DNA of 64,000 nucleotides from Volutella citrinella. Lineage: Eukaryota > Ascomycota > Sordariomycetes > Hypocreales > Nectriaceae. The notes beneath the pieces are model-generated. The model searched no databases. It had not been told where the DNA came from and saw only the letters and a list, made by a program, of their open reading frames with translations. Positions 1-10,944 of this stretch are shown one piece after another (positions within the stretch are counted from its first letter, which is position 1; the number at the start of each line of letters is the position of its first letter). Made by a program: the position numbers and the translations under genes. The DNA is taken from NCBI GenBank assembly GCA_034401135.1, contig JAWZSP010000007.1:3472001-3536000 (forward strand), read 5' to 3'.

Positions 1-1613
1 GCCCCTTGGCAAGCTGGATTGAGTAATGTAAGTCATCGCAAACGCCGCCTCTTGTCCAGCGCCTCGAGAGCCTTCTATCACACAGCCAAGTCCCTCTGAA
101 CGACGCTCACAAGCCATTACTACAGGGTGCTCAATGTGGCGAGATCATTGGTCTCTTCATCAATGGGTGGGTTGCGGAACGGTTCGGTTACAGATACACA
201 GTTATGGCCTGTCTCATCATGGTCACCGGCTTCACAGCCATCTTCTTCACCGCCCAGAACGTCCAGACCCTTCTAGTCGCCGAGATCCTATGCGGTATCC
301 CATGGGGTATGTTCCAGACGCTGACCATTAGCTACGCTGCCGAGGTGTGTCCGATTGCCCTCCGTGGCTACCTCACAACGTATGTCAACTTTTGCTGGGG
401 ACTTGGCCAAGAAATCGGCATTGGCGTCATTCGCTCCATGTTACATCGCCAGGATGAGTGGGCGTATCGAATCCCATATGCGCTGCAGTGGATGTGGCCT
501 GTCCCGCTGTTCATTGGAATCTTCTTTGCCCCAGAGTCGCCTTGGTGGTTAGTCCGCCGCGGCCGCACGGAGGAAGCTAAGAAAAACCTGCTGCGGCTAA
601 CGAGCCTGGATCGTGAGACCGATTTCGATGCGGATGAGACTATCGCGATGATGGTGCATACTACGGCACTCGAGGAGAAGATAACTTCTGGCGCTTCGTA
701 CTTGGATTGCTTCAAGGGCGTCGATCTGCGACGCACTGAGATTGTCTGCATGGTCTGGGCAATCCAGAACCTCAGCGGCAATTCCTTTTCTAATTATTCG
801 ACTTACTTCCTCGAGCAAGCCGGGCTTTCGACGGAGCATTCGTACTCATTTGCGCTCGGCCAATATGCCATCAACATGGTTGGCGTGTTTGGCGCCTGGG
901 GTCTCATGACGATCGGCTTTGGCCGCCGCACGCTCTACTTGTACGGCCTGTGCGGTCTCTGCTCCATGTTGCTCATCCTAGGGTTCTTGGGCTTGGTGCC
1001 TGAGAAGAACCGAGAGGCTGGCGCGATGGCGACCGGTAGCATCATGATCGTCTGGGCCCTCTTTTACCAGCTCACCGTGGGCACCGTCTGTTATTCGCTC
1101 GTTGGTGAGCTGTCGTCGCGACGACTGCAGATCAAAACGATTGTGCTCGGTCGAAATCTATAGTAAGTCATAACAGGCAATCTGCCATCGCCGGCCCGGT
1201 TGCGACTTGGTCGTGCTGACGATGAACCGTTTAGCAACATTGTTGCCATCATCAACAACGTCCTCACGCCGTATATGCTGAACCCCACCGCTTGGGACTG
1301 GAGCAATTACACGGGCTTCTTCTGGGTAAGTGAACTGGTGCAGGCTGCCTGCATGCGACCGTGTGGCCATGCAAGTGCTGACAAACCTGTATAGGGTGGT
1401 ATCTGCTTCCTGTGCATCATCTACACTTACTTCCGGTTGCCGGAGCCCAACGGTCGAACCTTTGCAGAGCTGGACGTGTTGTTTGAGCGCCGCATCAGCG
1501 CGAGGAAGTTTGCGACGACAGAGGTAGATGTCTTCCACGAGACAGTGGAGGAGAAGGTCATGAACCAGTATGAGCAGATTGTTGACCGATCTGATAACGC
1601 GGCCAAGGTATGA
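1..1613 (+). CDS. MFS sugar (alpha-glucoside type) transporter, 5' end cut off by window
   Basis: Twelve-helix major facilitator of the fungal sugar-porter family, closest in style to maltose/alpha-glucoside:H+ symporters of the plasma membrane. I place exons at 1-27, 126-1162, 1235-1325 and 1395-1613, all with GT-AG introns (donors gtaagt, gtaagt, gtaagt), giving 457 visible residues; roughly the first 80 residues and first two helices lie outside the window. Visible family hallmarks are the WQAGLSNG...GEIIGLF segment, the inter-helix ERFGYR motif, the central PESPWWLVRRGR signature ending the first six helices, and the PEPNGRTFAELD motif after the last helix. The C-terminal tail is acidic and ends with a TGA at 1611. 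Several of these transporters exist per genome, so the exact sugar cannot be assigned. No neighbouring glucosidase or regulator is visible to the right. Confidence 0.9.
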
Positions 1614-3782
1614 GCGCCCCGTCAGCTGGGGGTGTGTGTGGACCAGCAGCTTTTTAGTGTGTCAGATTGGCGCCTGGTGTGGTGCCCGGCATGGGCAGTC
1701 ATTCTGTGGTGGGTGTGTGTGACTGTGTATGTGTGACTGAGTGCAGCGGGCAGTTCCGGGAAGCCCCTGCACATAGAGTCACACGCGGCATGCGGTGCGC
1801 TCGATCGCAGCCTGGCGATATCTCGGATCTTGGTCGGGGTTCGAGCGACGCGCCCTTGAAACATTTTAAATTTGGCAGGACATGGGAATACTAATGACGA
1901 ACAGCATTGAATTGGGGTAGCTGGGACTAGTTAACGAGCAAACCGTGCACTGATTTCCGTGTCTCCGATCCCTTTATTTAGCGCATCCCGTCCACGCGAG
2001 GCTGTCCCCAGTCTCTCCCCCACGTTTCTCTCCGCCCAAAAGTCGGGGCTGGGGAGCTCTGTGCGTGCGCTGCGATTGCGAGAGAGCGCGCGACTGGCGG
2101 CGCCTGTGACGTTGCTAGTTTGTCCCTGACCGGGCCGGTCTGTGACTCTGTGAATGGGGCCAGGGCCGGGCAGACCACAAGGGGGTTTGGACGGGCAAGC
2201 TGGCTCGGAGTGAGACACGAGCTGCGAGGTCCCAGAGGGGCGAGCTAGCCTTTGCTGGTCGAGGGAGGACGAGAGCTCTGACATGGAGTAATTAGTGTGC
2301 AGTTGCTGCTGGCACTAGGGGAGGGGAGCGAGGTGCGGCTTGTGAGTAGAGGCCATCCGGCCGGACGGACTCCCGTGCTTCGGAGACCTAAGCCGGCGGC
2401 ACACCGTACCCCGAAGGTACTCCATGCATGCGCCGAAATCACTCCAGCGGGCAAAGGCGGAAGGGAAGGGGAGGGTCCTGCAGCGCATGGTGCAAGCGCC
2501 AGCACCTTTTGGTTAGTTGGCCAGGTTTACGGATAGGCATTGTGGGTTGGAGGACCCAGGGGAGGACGACGGCTCCGGGGGATGAGTTTCATGTCTCATC
2601 TGGCAGGAATGTGCTTCGCGGCGTCCATTGTGCGCGCATGGACATCTCAGGAAGTTGCCAGATTGCTCGCAGATTGTCGAGATGGTATGACGATGCCAAA
2701 GTCGGCGGCAGTTGAGGCGAGTGCCGGGGGAGGCCCGGGAGGGGAGCTATGAGGAGCACTGGCGGGATCGTCGGTGGGCCCCCATGCCCTCATTGTCATG
2801 CTGCCCGCACAGATCATGGCCCCCAGGCAACGCAGCTTGTTGCGAATTCCTGCGGGAGAGCACACCGACGAGCTGTTTGCAATTAGTTGACAGCTCCGGG
2901 AAGTATGGAACAATGCCAATTGAGTCATTCTCATGGGCATCATGCAATTATAGACTTGGCTTCATGGAGACTTCGGTGTGGAGGTTAGTCAATGCCATTG
3001 TCACCACACCACTTTTTTTTTTCTCTCCCTCTCCTTCGTCTCAGACCACGCAATTGCCTCGAGACGGGCAGAGGCGGAGACTGGTACGAGGGCGACGGAC
3101 TTTGTCCAGTGGCCGCCATGGACAAAAAGCAACAAGCAAGGCAAAGCAAGACGATGGCGCACACAACACGCCGCCAGTCCCGCTCCAGGCGCACCACTCA
3201 GGCGCTCAGGCGGTGTTCCAGGCCCGCTGGCCACTGGGTTCCAGCAGGGCCGGCGCCGGTGTCCGGGGTAGCCCCACTGTTGTTTTCGTCACCCACTCAA
3301 CCGGTGGCAGCCAGCACCCAGGGACAACGCTGTGAAGTGCGAGCGCATCCCGCGCGCCGCTGTGGCCCTCTTTCCTGCTTGGGTAGGCCGTAGCTCTCCA
3401 TCCCGCCTGCTGCTGCTCACACACAGTGGTTGCTACTCCTGCTTGGCACACGCCCCCAGCGGCGCTTTCCCGGTGTTGGCATGTCAAGCCGCACCACAGA
3501 AACGGAGGACCACATGCCCCCGGCCCATTGGCTTCACAAACCCTTGCTGGGGGCCCTTGTCCTGCCCGCCCAGCTCCGATCGCCGCACACCCTCCACCAC
3601 ACCTTGCCCTCACCTGTGCCATCGCATCGCCTCACGCCCGCTCACCTGTGCGCTGCCGCCCTCCGCTCATCCTTTTTTTTCTTTCCCTTCCCTTCATCTA
3701 CTCCCCCCCTCCTCCTCCGGACCAATTCCTTCTTCCCTTCCTCATCCCATCTCCCCTCCACCTCTCCATCCACAGCTTCACA
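1614..3782. other. Intergenic region with pyrimidine-rich promoter of the aminotransferase gene
   Basis: No reading frame here has codon texture, a family motif or credible splice structure. The part near 1630-1740 is rich in gt/tgtg steps (simple sequence). From about 3660 to 3780 the plus strand is a long C/T tract just upstream of the aspartate aminotransferase ATG, a usual core-promoter feature of strongly expressed genes in filamentous ascomycetes. The proline- and serine-rich frames through this tract follow from the base composition. Confidence 0.6.
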
Positions 3783-5481
3783 ATGCTTTCTACTCTCCGC
3801 GTCGCCAGCCGCCAGGCTGCTTCCCGCCAGGGCCAGCTCAGCGTCCTCCGCGCTGCCTCCACCTGGGCCAACGTCACCCAGGGCCCTCCTGTATGAAGCT
3901 CCCCCGCCATTCAATGCGCCGTGTCCTCCGTGGCCTTTTGCTAACCTTTTGCAGGATGTAAGTCGATATTGGAATCAATTGAGCTTCGCTGCAGCTTTGT
4001 ACTGACCGTCCGCTTCTTGCCTGCCTCCAGGCCATTCTTGGTATGTAGACTGCTCTGTCTGGCGCGCCTTGATTCCTTGCATCCGTTCCCCCGATGTCAA
4101 GGGGCCATGGGGGCGCCAAACACCTTTAGTCGTGGCATTGGCTAATTCTGTTTCCAGGTATCACCGAAGCTTTCAAGGCCGACAAGTTCGACAAGAAGAT
4201 CAACCTTGGTATGCTTAACCCCCGCCCCGATGAGTCAACCACCCTCGACCCGCAACAACCAAGCGAAAAAGGGAGCAAAGGGCAAGATGACGCTAACAGG
4301 TGTCGATTGTAGGTGTCGGTGCTTACCGTGACGATGCTGGCAAGCCCTACGTCCTTCCCTCCGTCCGCGAGGCCGAGCAGAAGGTCGTCGACAGCAAGAT
4401 GAACAAGGAGTACGCCGGCATCACCGGTGTCCCCGAGTTTGCTCCCGCCGCCGCCAAGCTTGCCTACGGCGCCCAGAACCCTGCCCTCGAGCGCATCACC
4501 ATCACCCAGACCATCTCTGGCACTGGTGCCCTCCGAGTCGGCGCTGCCTTCCTCGCCAAGTTCTACCCCGGCGAGAAGAAGATCTACATCCCTACCCCCT
4601 CGTGGGCCAACCACAAGGCTGTCTTCACCCAGGCCGGCCTCGAGGTCGAGCAGTACCGCTACTACGACAAGAAGACCATTGGCCTCGACTTCGAGGGCCT
4701 CGTCGCCGACGTCAAGGCCGCCCCCAACGGCAGCATCTTCCTCTTCCACGCCTGCGCCCACAACCCCACCGGCGTCGACCCCACCCCCGAGCAGTGGAAG
4801 CAGATCTCCAACATTGTCAAGGAGAAGGAGCACTTTGCCTTCTTCGACATGGCCTACCAGGGCTTCGCCAGCGGCGACACTGACAAGGATGCCTTTGCTG
4901 TTCGCCACTTCGTCGAGGAGGGCCACAACATTGCCCTCTGCCAGTCCTTCGCCAAGAACATGGTAAGTTGTGAATGGGACTTCACCAGCTAGCCCAGTAT
5001 CTGAAAGTGTCGCTAACCATTCAATCCCTAGGGTCTCTATGGTGAGCGTATCGGTGCCTTCTCCATCGTCTGCGAGGATGCCGCCGAGAAGAAGCGCGTT
5101 GACTCGCAGCTGAAGATCCTCATCCGCCCCATGTACTCCAACCCTCCCATCCACGGTGCTCGCATCGCCTCCGAGATCCTCAACAGCCCCACCCTGTACA
5201 AGCAGTGGCTCGGTGAGGTCAAGGACATGGCCGACCGCATCATCACCATGCGCGCCCTCCTCAAGGAGAACCTTGAGAAGCTCGGCTCCAAGCACGACTG
5301 GTCTCACATCACCAGCCAGATCGGCATGTTCGCCTACACCGGTCTCACTCCCGAGGAGATGACCCGCCTGGCTGAGGAGTTCTCCGTCTACGCCACCAAG
5401 GACGGCCGTATCTCCGTCGCCGGTATCACCAGCGAGAACGTTGGCCGCCTGGCCGAGTCCATTTTCAAGGTCAAGGGTTAA
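3783..5481 (+). CDS. AAT1: Aspartate aminotransferase, mitochondrial
   Basis: PLP enzyme that interconverts aspartate + 2-oxoglutarate and oxaloacetate + glutamate; part of the malate-aspartate shuttle. Exons: 3783-3890, 3955-3957, 4031-4040, 4158-4208, 4313-4962 and 5032-5481, giving 423 residues, normal for the family. The first ~27 residues are rich in Arg, Ser and Ala without acids, as in a mitochondrial presequence. The mature part starts with GPPDAILGITEAF and runs to the GVGAYRDD motif. The PLP-binding Lys is K272 in [16 protein letters not shown], and an intron falls two codons after it. Four of the five introns are packed into the first 60 codons, and one exon is only three bases (GAT), coding the Asp of the GPPD motif. 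Convergent with the next gene on the minus strand. Confidence 0.95.
3955..3957 (+). other. 3-nt microexon (GAT) of the aspartate aminotransferase gene
   Basis: Between exon 1 (ending 3890 after a Pro codon) and the 10-nt exon at 4031-4040, the sequence ...ttttgcag/GAT/gtaagt... has a perfect acceptor and a consensus donor separated by three bases. Including GAT gives the conserved run GPPDAILG; skipping it leaves the frame intact but deletes the Asp. The Asp (or PPDP/PPDA) is present in mitochondrial aspartate aminotransferases generally, so inclusion is the expected form. Confidence 0.85.
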
Positions 5482-5810
5482 ATGGAGTCTCTGGCCCGCT
5501 TGAGATTACTAGGAGGGAGTGGAGCAACTTCAGCATGGTCCCCATGCTGGGGTTGCCGGAACGAAAATATGGATGATATACCCCCACGTCAATATCTGGA
5601 ACCGGGGTCGTCTGGATTAGAGCGCGAACGATGCGACGAGACAAGTTAAAAAAAGACAGTATGTATGAGTAACTAAAGTAATAAGACGCGCGCTTTTGCG
5701 ACTGTCGCTCTAGTCTGATGCATGGATCCAATGCAAAGGGTATCAAAAGTGACGTGAAGGACGTAAAGATTCGTTAGGCCAGTGTGCTCGAGTTCAACAA
5801 CAACAATCTT
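5482..5810. other. Short convergent intergenic space
   Basis: Holds the 3' ends of two convergent genes. It is more A/T-rich than its surroundings (about 5560-5700). I see no gene. Confidence 0.6.
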
Positions 5811-6909
5811 TCAGCTGTCATTGAGGCGATTCAGGTCACCCTCGACGTCGTCCATCTGGCGGCCCATCTCCTTGTAGACCCGCGCCATTTCCTTCATCAT
5901 CTTCTCCTTGCCCTGACCGCCACTTACACCAACCCCGTACTCTGCCAACTCGGCCTTCAACCCCCGAATCCGCTCCTCGCCGCGGACCCTTGCATCTCGC
6001 AGGTGGGCGGCGTAGTTCTTGAGGGCGGCAACCGCCTCGGGCGTGTAGACCTCTCGCTCGACGGCCTGGACGGCCTGGGCCGCATCGAGGTCCTGGCGTT
6101 TGGCCTGTAGAGCCACCTCGGATGCGCGCAGCTCCAGGCTCCGAGCGACGACGCCGTGCTTGGCCTCGAGGGCCCGGACCAGGTGTGCGAGGGCTTGGGA
6201 TGACGCTTGGAGCAGTGTCGTCAGGGCCGCAAGTGCGCGGAGGCGGTCGTCGGCGAGGGCCTGCTCTGCGACGGCCAGGTCAGAGGCCAGCGAGGCGATT
6301 GTCTGGGGCAGGGTGGCGATGTGGCGATGCAGGTAGGACGGGTTCGTCGTCGGGTGTGTGATTCTGGCGAGGCTCAGGGCGGAGGAGCGGAGGGAGGACG
6401 CGACGAGGGGGGCGAGCAGTGGGAGGAGGGCGTCGATGTCGGCGAGGGGCGGGTGGGAGAACAGGAGCTCAAGGTCTTGCTGCGGTAGGGGGGGCGTGTC
6501 TATGGAGAGGAGAGGAGGGAGCAGGAGCAGGAGGTCGAGAAGCGGCTCTGGGAGGGGCGTGGCAGCTTGTTGGGGCCGAGGTTGCGAGAACTTGGACTTT
6601 GCCTTGGTCTTTGCGGTTGATGAAGCATCAGGCGGGACGGCCGTCGCTACGGCGCGGGCGAGGAGGTGGTGTTTGGCAGCTGCAAGACGGCGCTTGTCCA
6701 GCTCCTAGTCGGGGGGATCATTAGAATTTTATCAATCCATTGCCCAGCTCGAGGTCAGGACTCACATTGTGGACGGCGGCTTGCTTGTTAGCGGCGGGGG
6801 CCTCCTTGGTCGAGGCATCAGGGTTGAGCACGGTTTTGGTGAGCTTGGTGTAGAGTTTGGCAAAGTCTGGATTGTTCTTCAACGTCGCCTCGTCGATGGG
6901 CGGCAGCAT
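5811..6909 (-). CDS. Conserved coiled-coil protein, unknown function (possibly augmin HAUS4-like)
   Basis: Two exons, 6766-6909 and 5811-6704, joined by a 61-nt intron with gtgagt donor and ctag acceptor, encode about 345 residues. I checked the second exon codon by codon and it is open. The protein begins MLPPIDEATLKNNPDFAKLY, has a Leu-rich stretch (LLDLLLLLPPLLS) near residue 90, then long alanine/leucine/arginine-rich helices, probably coiled coil, to the end. The segment HPTTNPSYLHRHIATLP is the most motif-like part. I recall this architecture from unnamed filamentous-fungal proteins; a distant relation to the augmin subunit HAUS4 is a guess. Divergent from the bL28m gene. Confidence 0.75.
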
Positions 6910-7353
6910 GATGGAGGAGGCAGCTTGGCATTGAGCAAAGGCGGTGCAGGTTCCGCGAGAGCAGAGTCCAAGGAGACCTGGGATGATCCAACTGTAGAGC
7001 TTCTATAATGTATGCTGCCAATGAAGAGACCCAGGTCGCGAACAGCACACGGAGTCAGCTGATTGGGCACATTGACGGTGGTAAATACGGGCCCAGTCCA
7101 CCAGCACCACCTGCCACTACAGCACAGGGCAGGTCCTGGTGCTGGGCCCCGGCGCCGGAACATCCCGCACCTCCGACGCAGCACCCATTGACCGAAAATC
7201 GCAAAAACTCCAGACGACAGCATCAGCGCATATCGGCCAAGGGGAATTGCACCGCCGCCCCGTCCGCATCCACGCCCCCTCCGGACCTCAATTGAGGCCA
7301 ATGCCTCCCCGCTGAGCCCTCTGCCACCCATCGCACACAGTCGCAGCCCCGCC
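6910..7353. other. Divergent promoter region (coiled-coil gene / bL28m gene)
   Basis: A 444-bp shared upstream region for the minus-strand coiled-coil gene and the plus-strand mitochondrial ribosomal protein gene. The part nearest the bL28m ATG is C-rich. No further gene is seen. Confidence 0.6.
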
Positions 7354-8193
7354 ATGCCATCCCTCGCCCCCGTGCGACGGCCCATTGCCGCCGCGTGCTC
7401 ATCATCCGCCGCTGGCTCGCCCTCCGCCGTGCTCTCCTCGCTCCTCCTCCGCCAGCCCGCCGCCCGGCCCTTCAGCACGACGCTGCCGCAGCAGACCAAG
7501 ACGGTCAAGGCGCACCGCCTGCCCGACCGCCTGATCCCGCCCTACCCCTACGGCGAGCGCCGCATCTACAAGCAGTCCAACCGCGGCCTGTACGCAAACG
7601 CCCGCATCCGCTTCGGCAACAACGTCTCGGAGAAGCACTCGGTCAAGACGCGCCGCTTCTGGCGGCCCAACGTCCACGTCAAGAGCTTCTACCTGCCAGC
7701 CCTCGACGCCAACATCAAGACCCGCCTGACGCTGCGCGTCCTCAAGACGATCCGCCGCGAGGGCGGCCTGCAGGAGTACCTGCTCAAGAGCAAGCCCGCA
7801 CGCATCAAGGAGCTCGGCCCGGGTGGCTGGAACATGCGCTGGCTCCTCATGCAGTCCCGCGACATCCAGAAGAGGTTCAACGACGAGCGCGTCGCCCTCG
7901 GCCTGCCCACCCGCGAGATTGAGGACCGCGACGACATCATCCGCTACGCCCTCGACTTCGCCACCCCGGGCCCCCTCAGCGTGCGGAGCCGCAACACGCT
8001 CGAGGAGCTCAAGTTTGCCGCCGCCATGGACGAGTACTTTGTGCTGGGCGACGAGGACCTGGCCGACATCGAGGGCGTCCAGGAGCTGTCGGACGAGGAG
8101 GAGGCCCTGCTGCTAAAGGAGCTCGACGCCGCCGAGGAGGCCATGGCGAGCCCGGCCAAGACGACAAAGGATGCTACTACCGTCACTGTATAG
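7354..8193 (+). CDS. MRPL24: Mitochondrial large-subunit ribosomal protein bL28m
   Basis: Single-exon gene of 279 residues. The N-terminal ~45 residues, rich in Ala, Ser, Pro and Arg and free of acids, read as a mitochondrial presequence ending near RPFSTTLPQQ. The bL28 core follows: YKQSNRGLYANARIRFGNNV, SEKHSVKTRRFWRPNVHVKS and the TRLTLRVLKTIRREGGL segment, which together are the rRNA-binding fold of bacterial L28. A fungal-specific helical and acidic C-terminal extension (LSDEEEALLLKELD) makes it much longer than bacterial L28, as usual in fungi. It is a structural component of the mitoribosome large subunit. The ATG at 7354 is in good context (gccATGc) and no in-frame upstream ATG exists. 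Confidence 0.93.
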   Translation: MPSLAPVRRPIAAACSSSAAGSPSAVLSSLLLRQPAARPFSTTLPQQTKTVKAHRLPDRLIPPYPYGERRIYKQSNRGLYANARIRFGNNVSEKHSVKTRRFWRPNVHVKSFYLPALDANIKTRLTLRVLKTIRREGGLQEYLLKSKPARIKELGPGGWNMRWLLMQSRDIQKRFNDERVALGLPTREIEDRDDIIRYALDFATPGPLSVRSRNTLEELKFAAAMDEYFVLGDEDLADIEGVQELSDEEEALLLKELDAAEEAMASPAKTTKDATTVTV

Positions 8194-8409
8194 AGAGAAG
8201 CACTCGTGTATAATATCAATCCGTGTAACAAAAAGCAACCCTCTGTTTTTTTTTATATATACAAACGCCCAAGTCAGCCCTGTATTGTCATGACTACCAG
8301 AACTCGCTCCAAGCGTCAAAAATAACGTAACTCCAACAGCTGGTTTGCTTCCGTCTCTCCCTTGATGGTATCTTGATACATTTCCTCTTTTCTCCCCTTC
8401 TCTCAACAT

Positions 8410-10944
8410 TTAGAATCGCAGATCCCAGCCAATTTGAGGACCCAGCTTGGGCAGCTCTTCGGCGACGCTCTGCACGTCCTTGTCGCCACGGCCACTGAGG
8501 CAGATGACGACGTCCTCGCCCGGCTTCATCGTCTTGGCGAGCTCAATGGCACCAAAGATGCCGTGGGCCGACTCGAGGGCGGGAATGATACCCTCCAGCT
8601 GGCTCATGAGCTTGAAGCCGAGGAAAGCCTGGGCGTCGGTGGCGGCAATGAACTTGGCACGCTCATTGTCCTTCCAGGAGCTCAGCTCGGGGCCCACGCC
8701 AGGATAGTCGAGACCGGCCGACACGGAGTGCGTCTCCGCAATCTGGCCGTGTCGGTCCTGGAGGACGTAGGTGCGGACACCGTGCAGAACACCCTTGGAG
8801 CCGCCGGTAAGGGTGGCACTGTGGCGGGCAGTCTCGACACCGTCGCCGCCGGCTTCGACGCCGAGGAGCTTGACGCTGGGGTCGCTGGCGAAGGGGTAGA
8901 ACATGCCGACAGCGTTGCTGCCACCGCCGACGCAAGCCACGACAGCATCGGGGAGCTTGCCGCGCTTCTCGAGCATCTGCTGCTTGGTCTCGTTGCCGAT
9001 GACGGACTGGAAGGTTCGCACAATGGTGGGGAAGGGGTGGGGTCCAATGGCCGAACCGATGATGTAGTGAGTGGAATCAAGATCGACAACCCAAGCTCGG
9101 AGAGCCTCGTTGACGGCATCACGGAGTGTCTTGCTGCCGGCCTCGACGGCGACGACCTTGGCACCCAGAAGACGCATGCGGAAGACGTTGAGGGCCTGGC
9201 GGCGGACATCCTCCTATATCTGGTGTCAGTTACCTTTTCTTGCTTGACCTGTGGTGGAGGACAACTTACGGCACCCATATACACGGTACACTCCATGCCA
9301 AACTTGGCACACACGGTGGCCGTGGCGACACCGTGCTGGCCAGCGCCAGTCTCGGCGATGATGCGGGTCTTGCCGAGTCTGCGGGCAAGGAGAAGCTGGC
9401 CCAGGGCGTTGTTGATCTTGTGGCTGCCAGTGTGGTTGAGATCCTCTCGCTTGAGCCAGATGTTGGCACCGCCGGCGTGCTCAGTCAGGCGCTCTGCAAG
9501 GTGCAGGTGGCCAGGTCGGCCCATGTACTCGTAGTAGCTGCGGTACTCCTCCCAGAATGAGGGGTCGTCAATGACAGCGTTGAAGCCCTCTTCCAGCTGG
9601 CAGAGGCAGTCCATCAGGCTCTCAGGGACGTACTGGCCACCAAACTCGCCGAATCGCTCGGGAATCTTGCTGTGCAGAGCGGCCAGCTGGGCCACGAGGT
9701 CGCTGTCCCGTTCGGCTGTGATTCGGTCACTGACGGTGGGCTCCTCGTTGGTGGCGCCATCGGTGGCCTTGGCAATGGCTTCGACGACACCAACCTCCCG
9801 GGTGTTGGAATCGGATGTACGGCCAGAGAGATAGGCGCAATACTCCTCCACGGCCTTGCTTTCCTCACCCTTGGCGGCACCCTTGATGGTGTTGATGATT
9901 TGCGAGCCGACGACGACACCGTCGGCCATTGAGGCGACGCTCTGGAAGTGTTCGCGGGTGCTAACACCAAAGCCAACGGCAGCAGGCTTGCCACCGCTGT
10001 ACTTGTGCACGCGGCCGAGCAGACTGGGGAGATCGGTGTTCAGGGTGCCAGTGGCGCCGGTGACGCCCATTCTTGAGACGACGTAGATGAAGGAGTCGGC
10101 CAGCTGGCAGAGAATCTTCATTCGGGCATCCGAGGTGGCAGGGGCGATGAGGGGGACATATGAGAGGCTTCAAGCGAGGCAATGTCAGCTGGTGCGTTCT
10201 CGTTGTATGCCAACGATGGAAACTCACCCGGTAGCGGTACACAGCTTGCGGAAGGAAACGGCCTCCTCCGGGGGCAGATCGACAATGATGAAGCCATTGA
10301 CGCCGGCATCGCGGCAGTCATTGAGGAGACGCTCCTCGCCGTAACTGAGAAGAGGGTTGTAGTAGCCCATGAGCAACACAGGGGCCTTGAGGCCCCTGTC
10401 TCGGGCCTGCCTGACCATAGCCAGGGTTGACTCCATGGTGACGCCATTGTCGAGCGCAATCTACTGTCATGTAAGCTGCGGTGTTTCCCTCTCCAAGTTG
10501 GCGGGGGGCTTGTTACGCACGGTGTTGGCAGTCTGGATGGTCGGGCCGTCGGCAATCGGGTCGGTGAAGGGGGCTCCCAGTTCGAGGATGTCTAGGAGGC
10601 AGAGAGTCAGCAAATGAGGACATGGCGATGCAGGTCGCAGTGGCAAGACTCACCAGCACCGCCCTTCTCAAGGCCGAGCAGAATGTCGGGGGTCAATTCA
10701 GCGGACGGGTATCCGGCAGTGACGTATGTAACCAGCGCGGACTGCAATCAATCATGGTCAGCGAACCAAGTTCTCTCTCTCGTAGTTGTGGTTGTGGTCC
10801 CGCGATGTCGGCCGGGTGAAAAAGTTGCCCCGCGGTTATGGCCAAGCCAGCAGAGGGGCACCCAAGCGGTGACGCTCAAGGCAGATGAGGACTCACCCGG
10901 TTCTGCGCTTTGCAGTGCTGGAAAGTCTGTTTGATGGCCTCCAT
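8410..10944 (-). CDS. trp-3: Tryptophan synthase, bifunctional alpha-beta fusion
   Basis: Last step of tryptophan biosynthesis: the alpha domain cleaves indole-3-glycerol phosphate to indole, the beta domain condenses it with serine using PLP. Exons on the minus strand: 10897-10944, 10654-10741, 10521-10591, 10228-10460, 9270-10167 and 8410-9213, giving 713 residues, the usual size of fungal TRP5/trp-3. The alpha catalytic pair sits at E49 and D60 ([16 protein letters not shown]), the same numbers as in the E. coli enzyme. The beta PLP Lys is K397 in [11 protein letters not shown] and the catalytic Glu is in ETGAGQHG. A joining segment of about 45 residues lies between the domains. Five introns, four of them in the alpha half. 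No perfect TGASTCA general-control site is seen just upstream, only a TGACTC half site near 11144-11149. Confidence 0.97.

Noticed and set aside
1630..1740. GT-rich tract as a possible telomeric or regulatory repeat
   Set aside because: Irregular gt/tg simple sequence, not TTAGGG, and without a defined unit.
3332..4005. Several Pro/Ser-rich frames upstream of and into the aminotransferase gene
   Set aside because: They follow from the C/T-rich promoter tract.
4126..5307. Antisense open frame of 393 codons over the aminotransferase gene
   Set aside because: Arises from strong third-position C bias on the sense strand; composition is Gly/Val/Leu/Asp-rich with no motif.
8434..9534. Antisense open frame of 366 codons over tryptophan synthase
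   Set aside because: Same shadow effect of a GC-rich coding strand.
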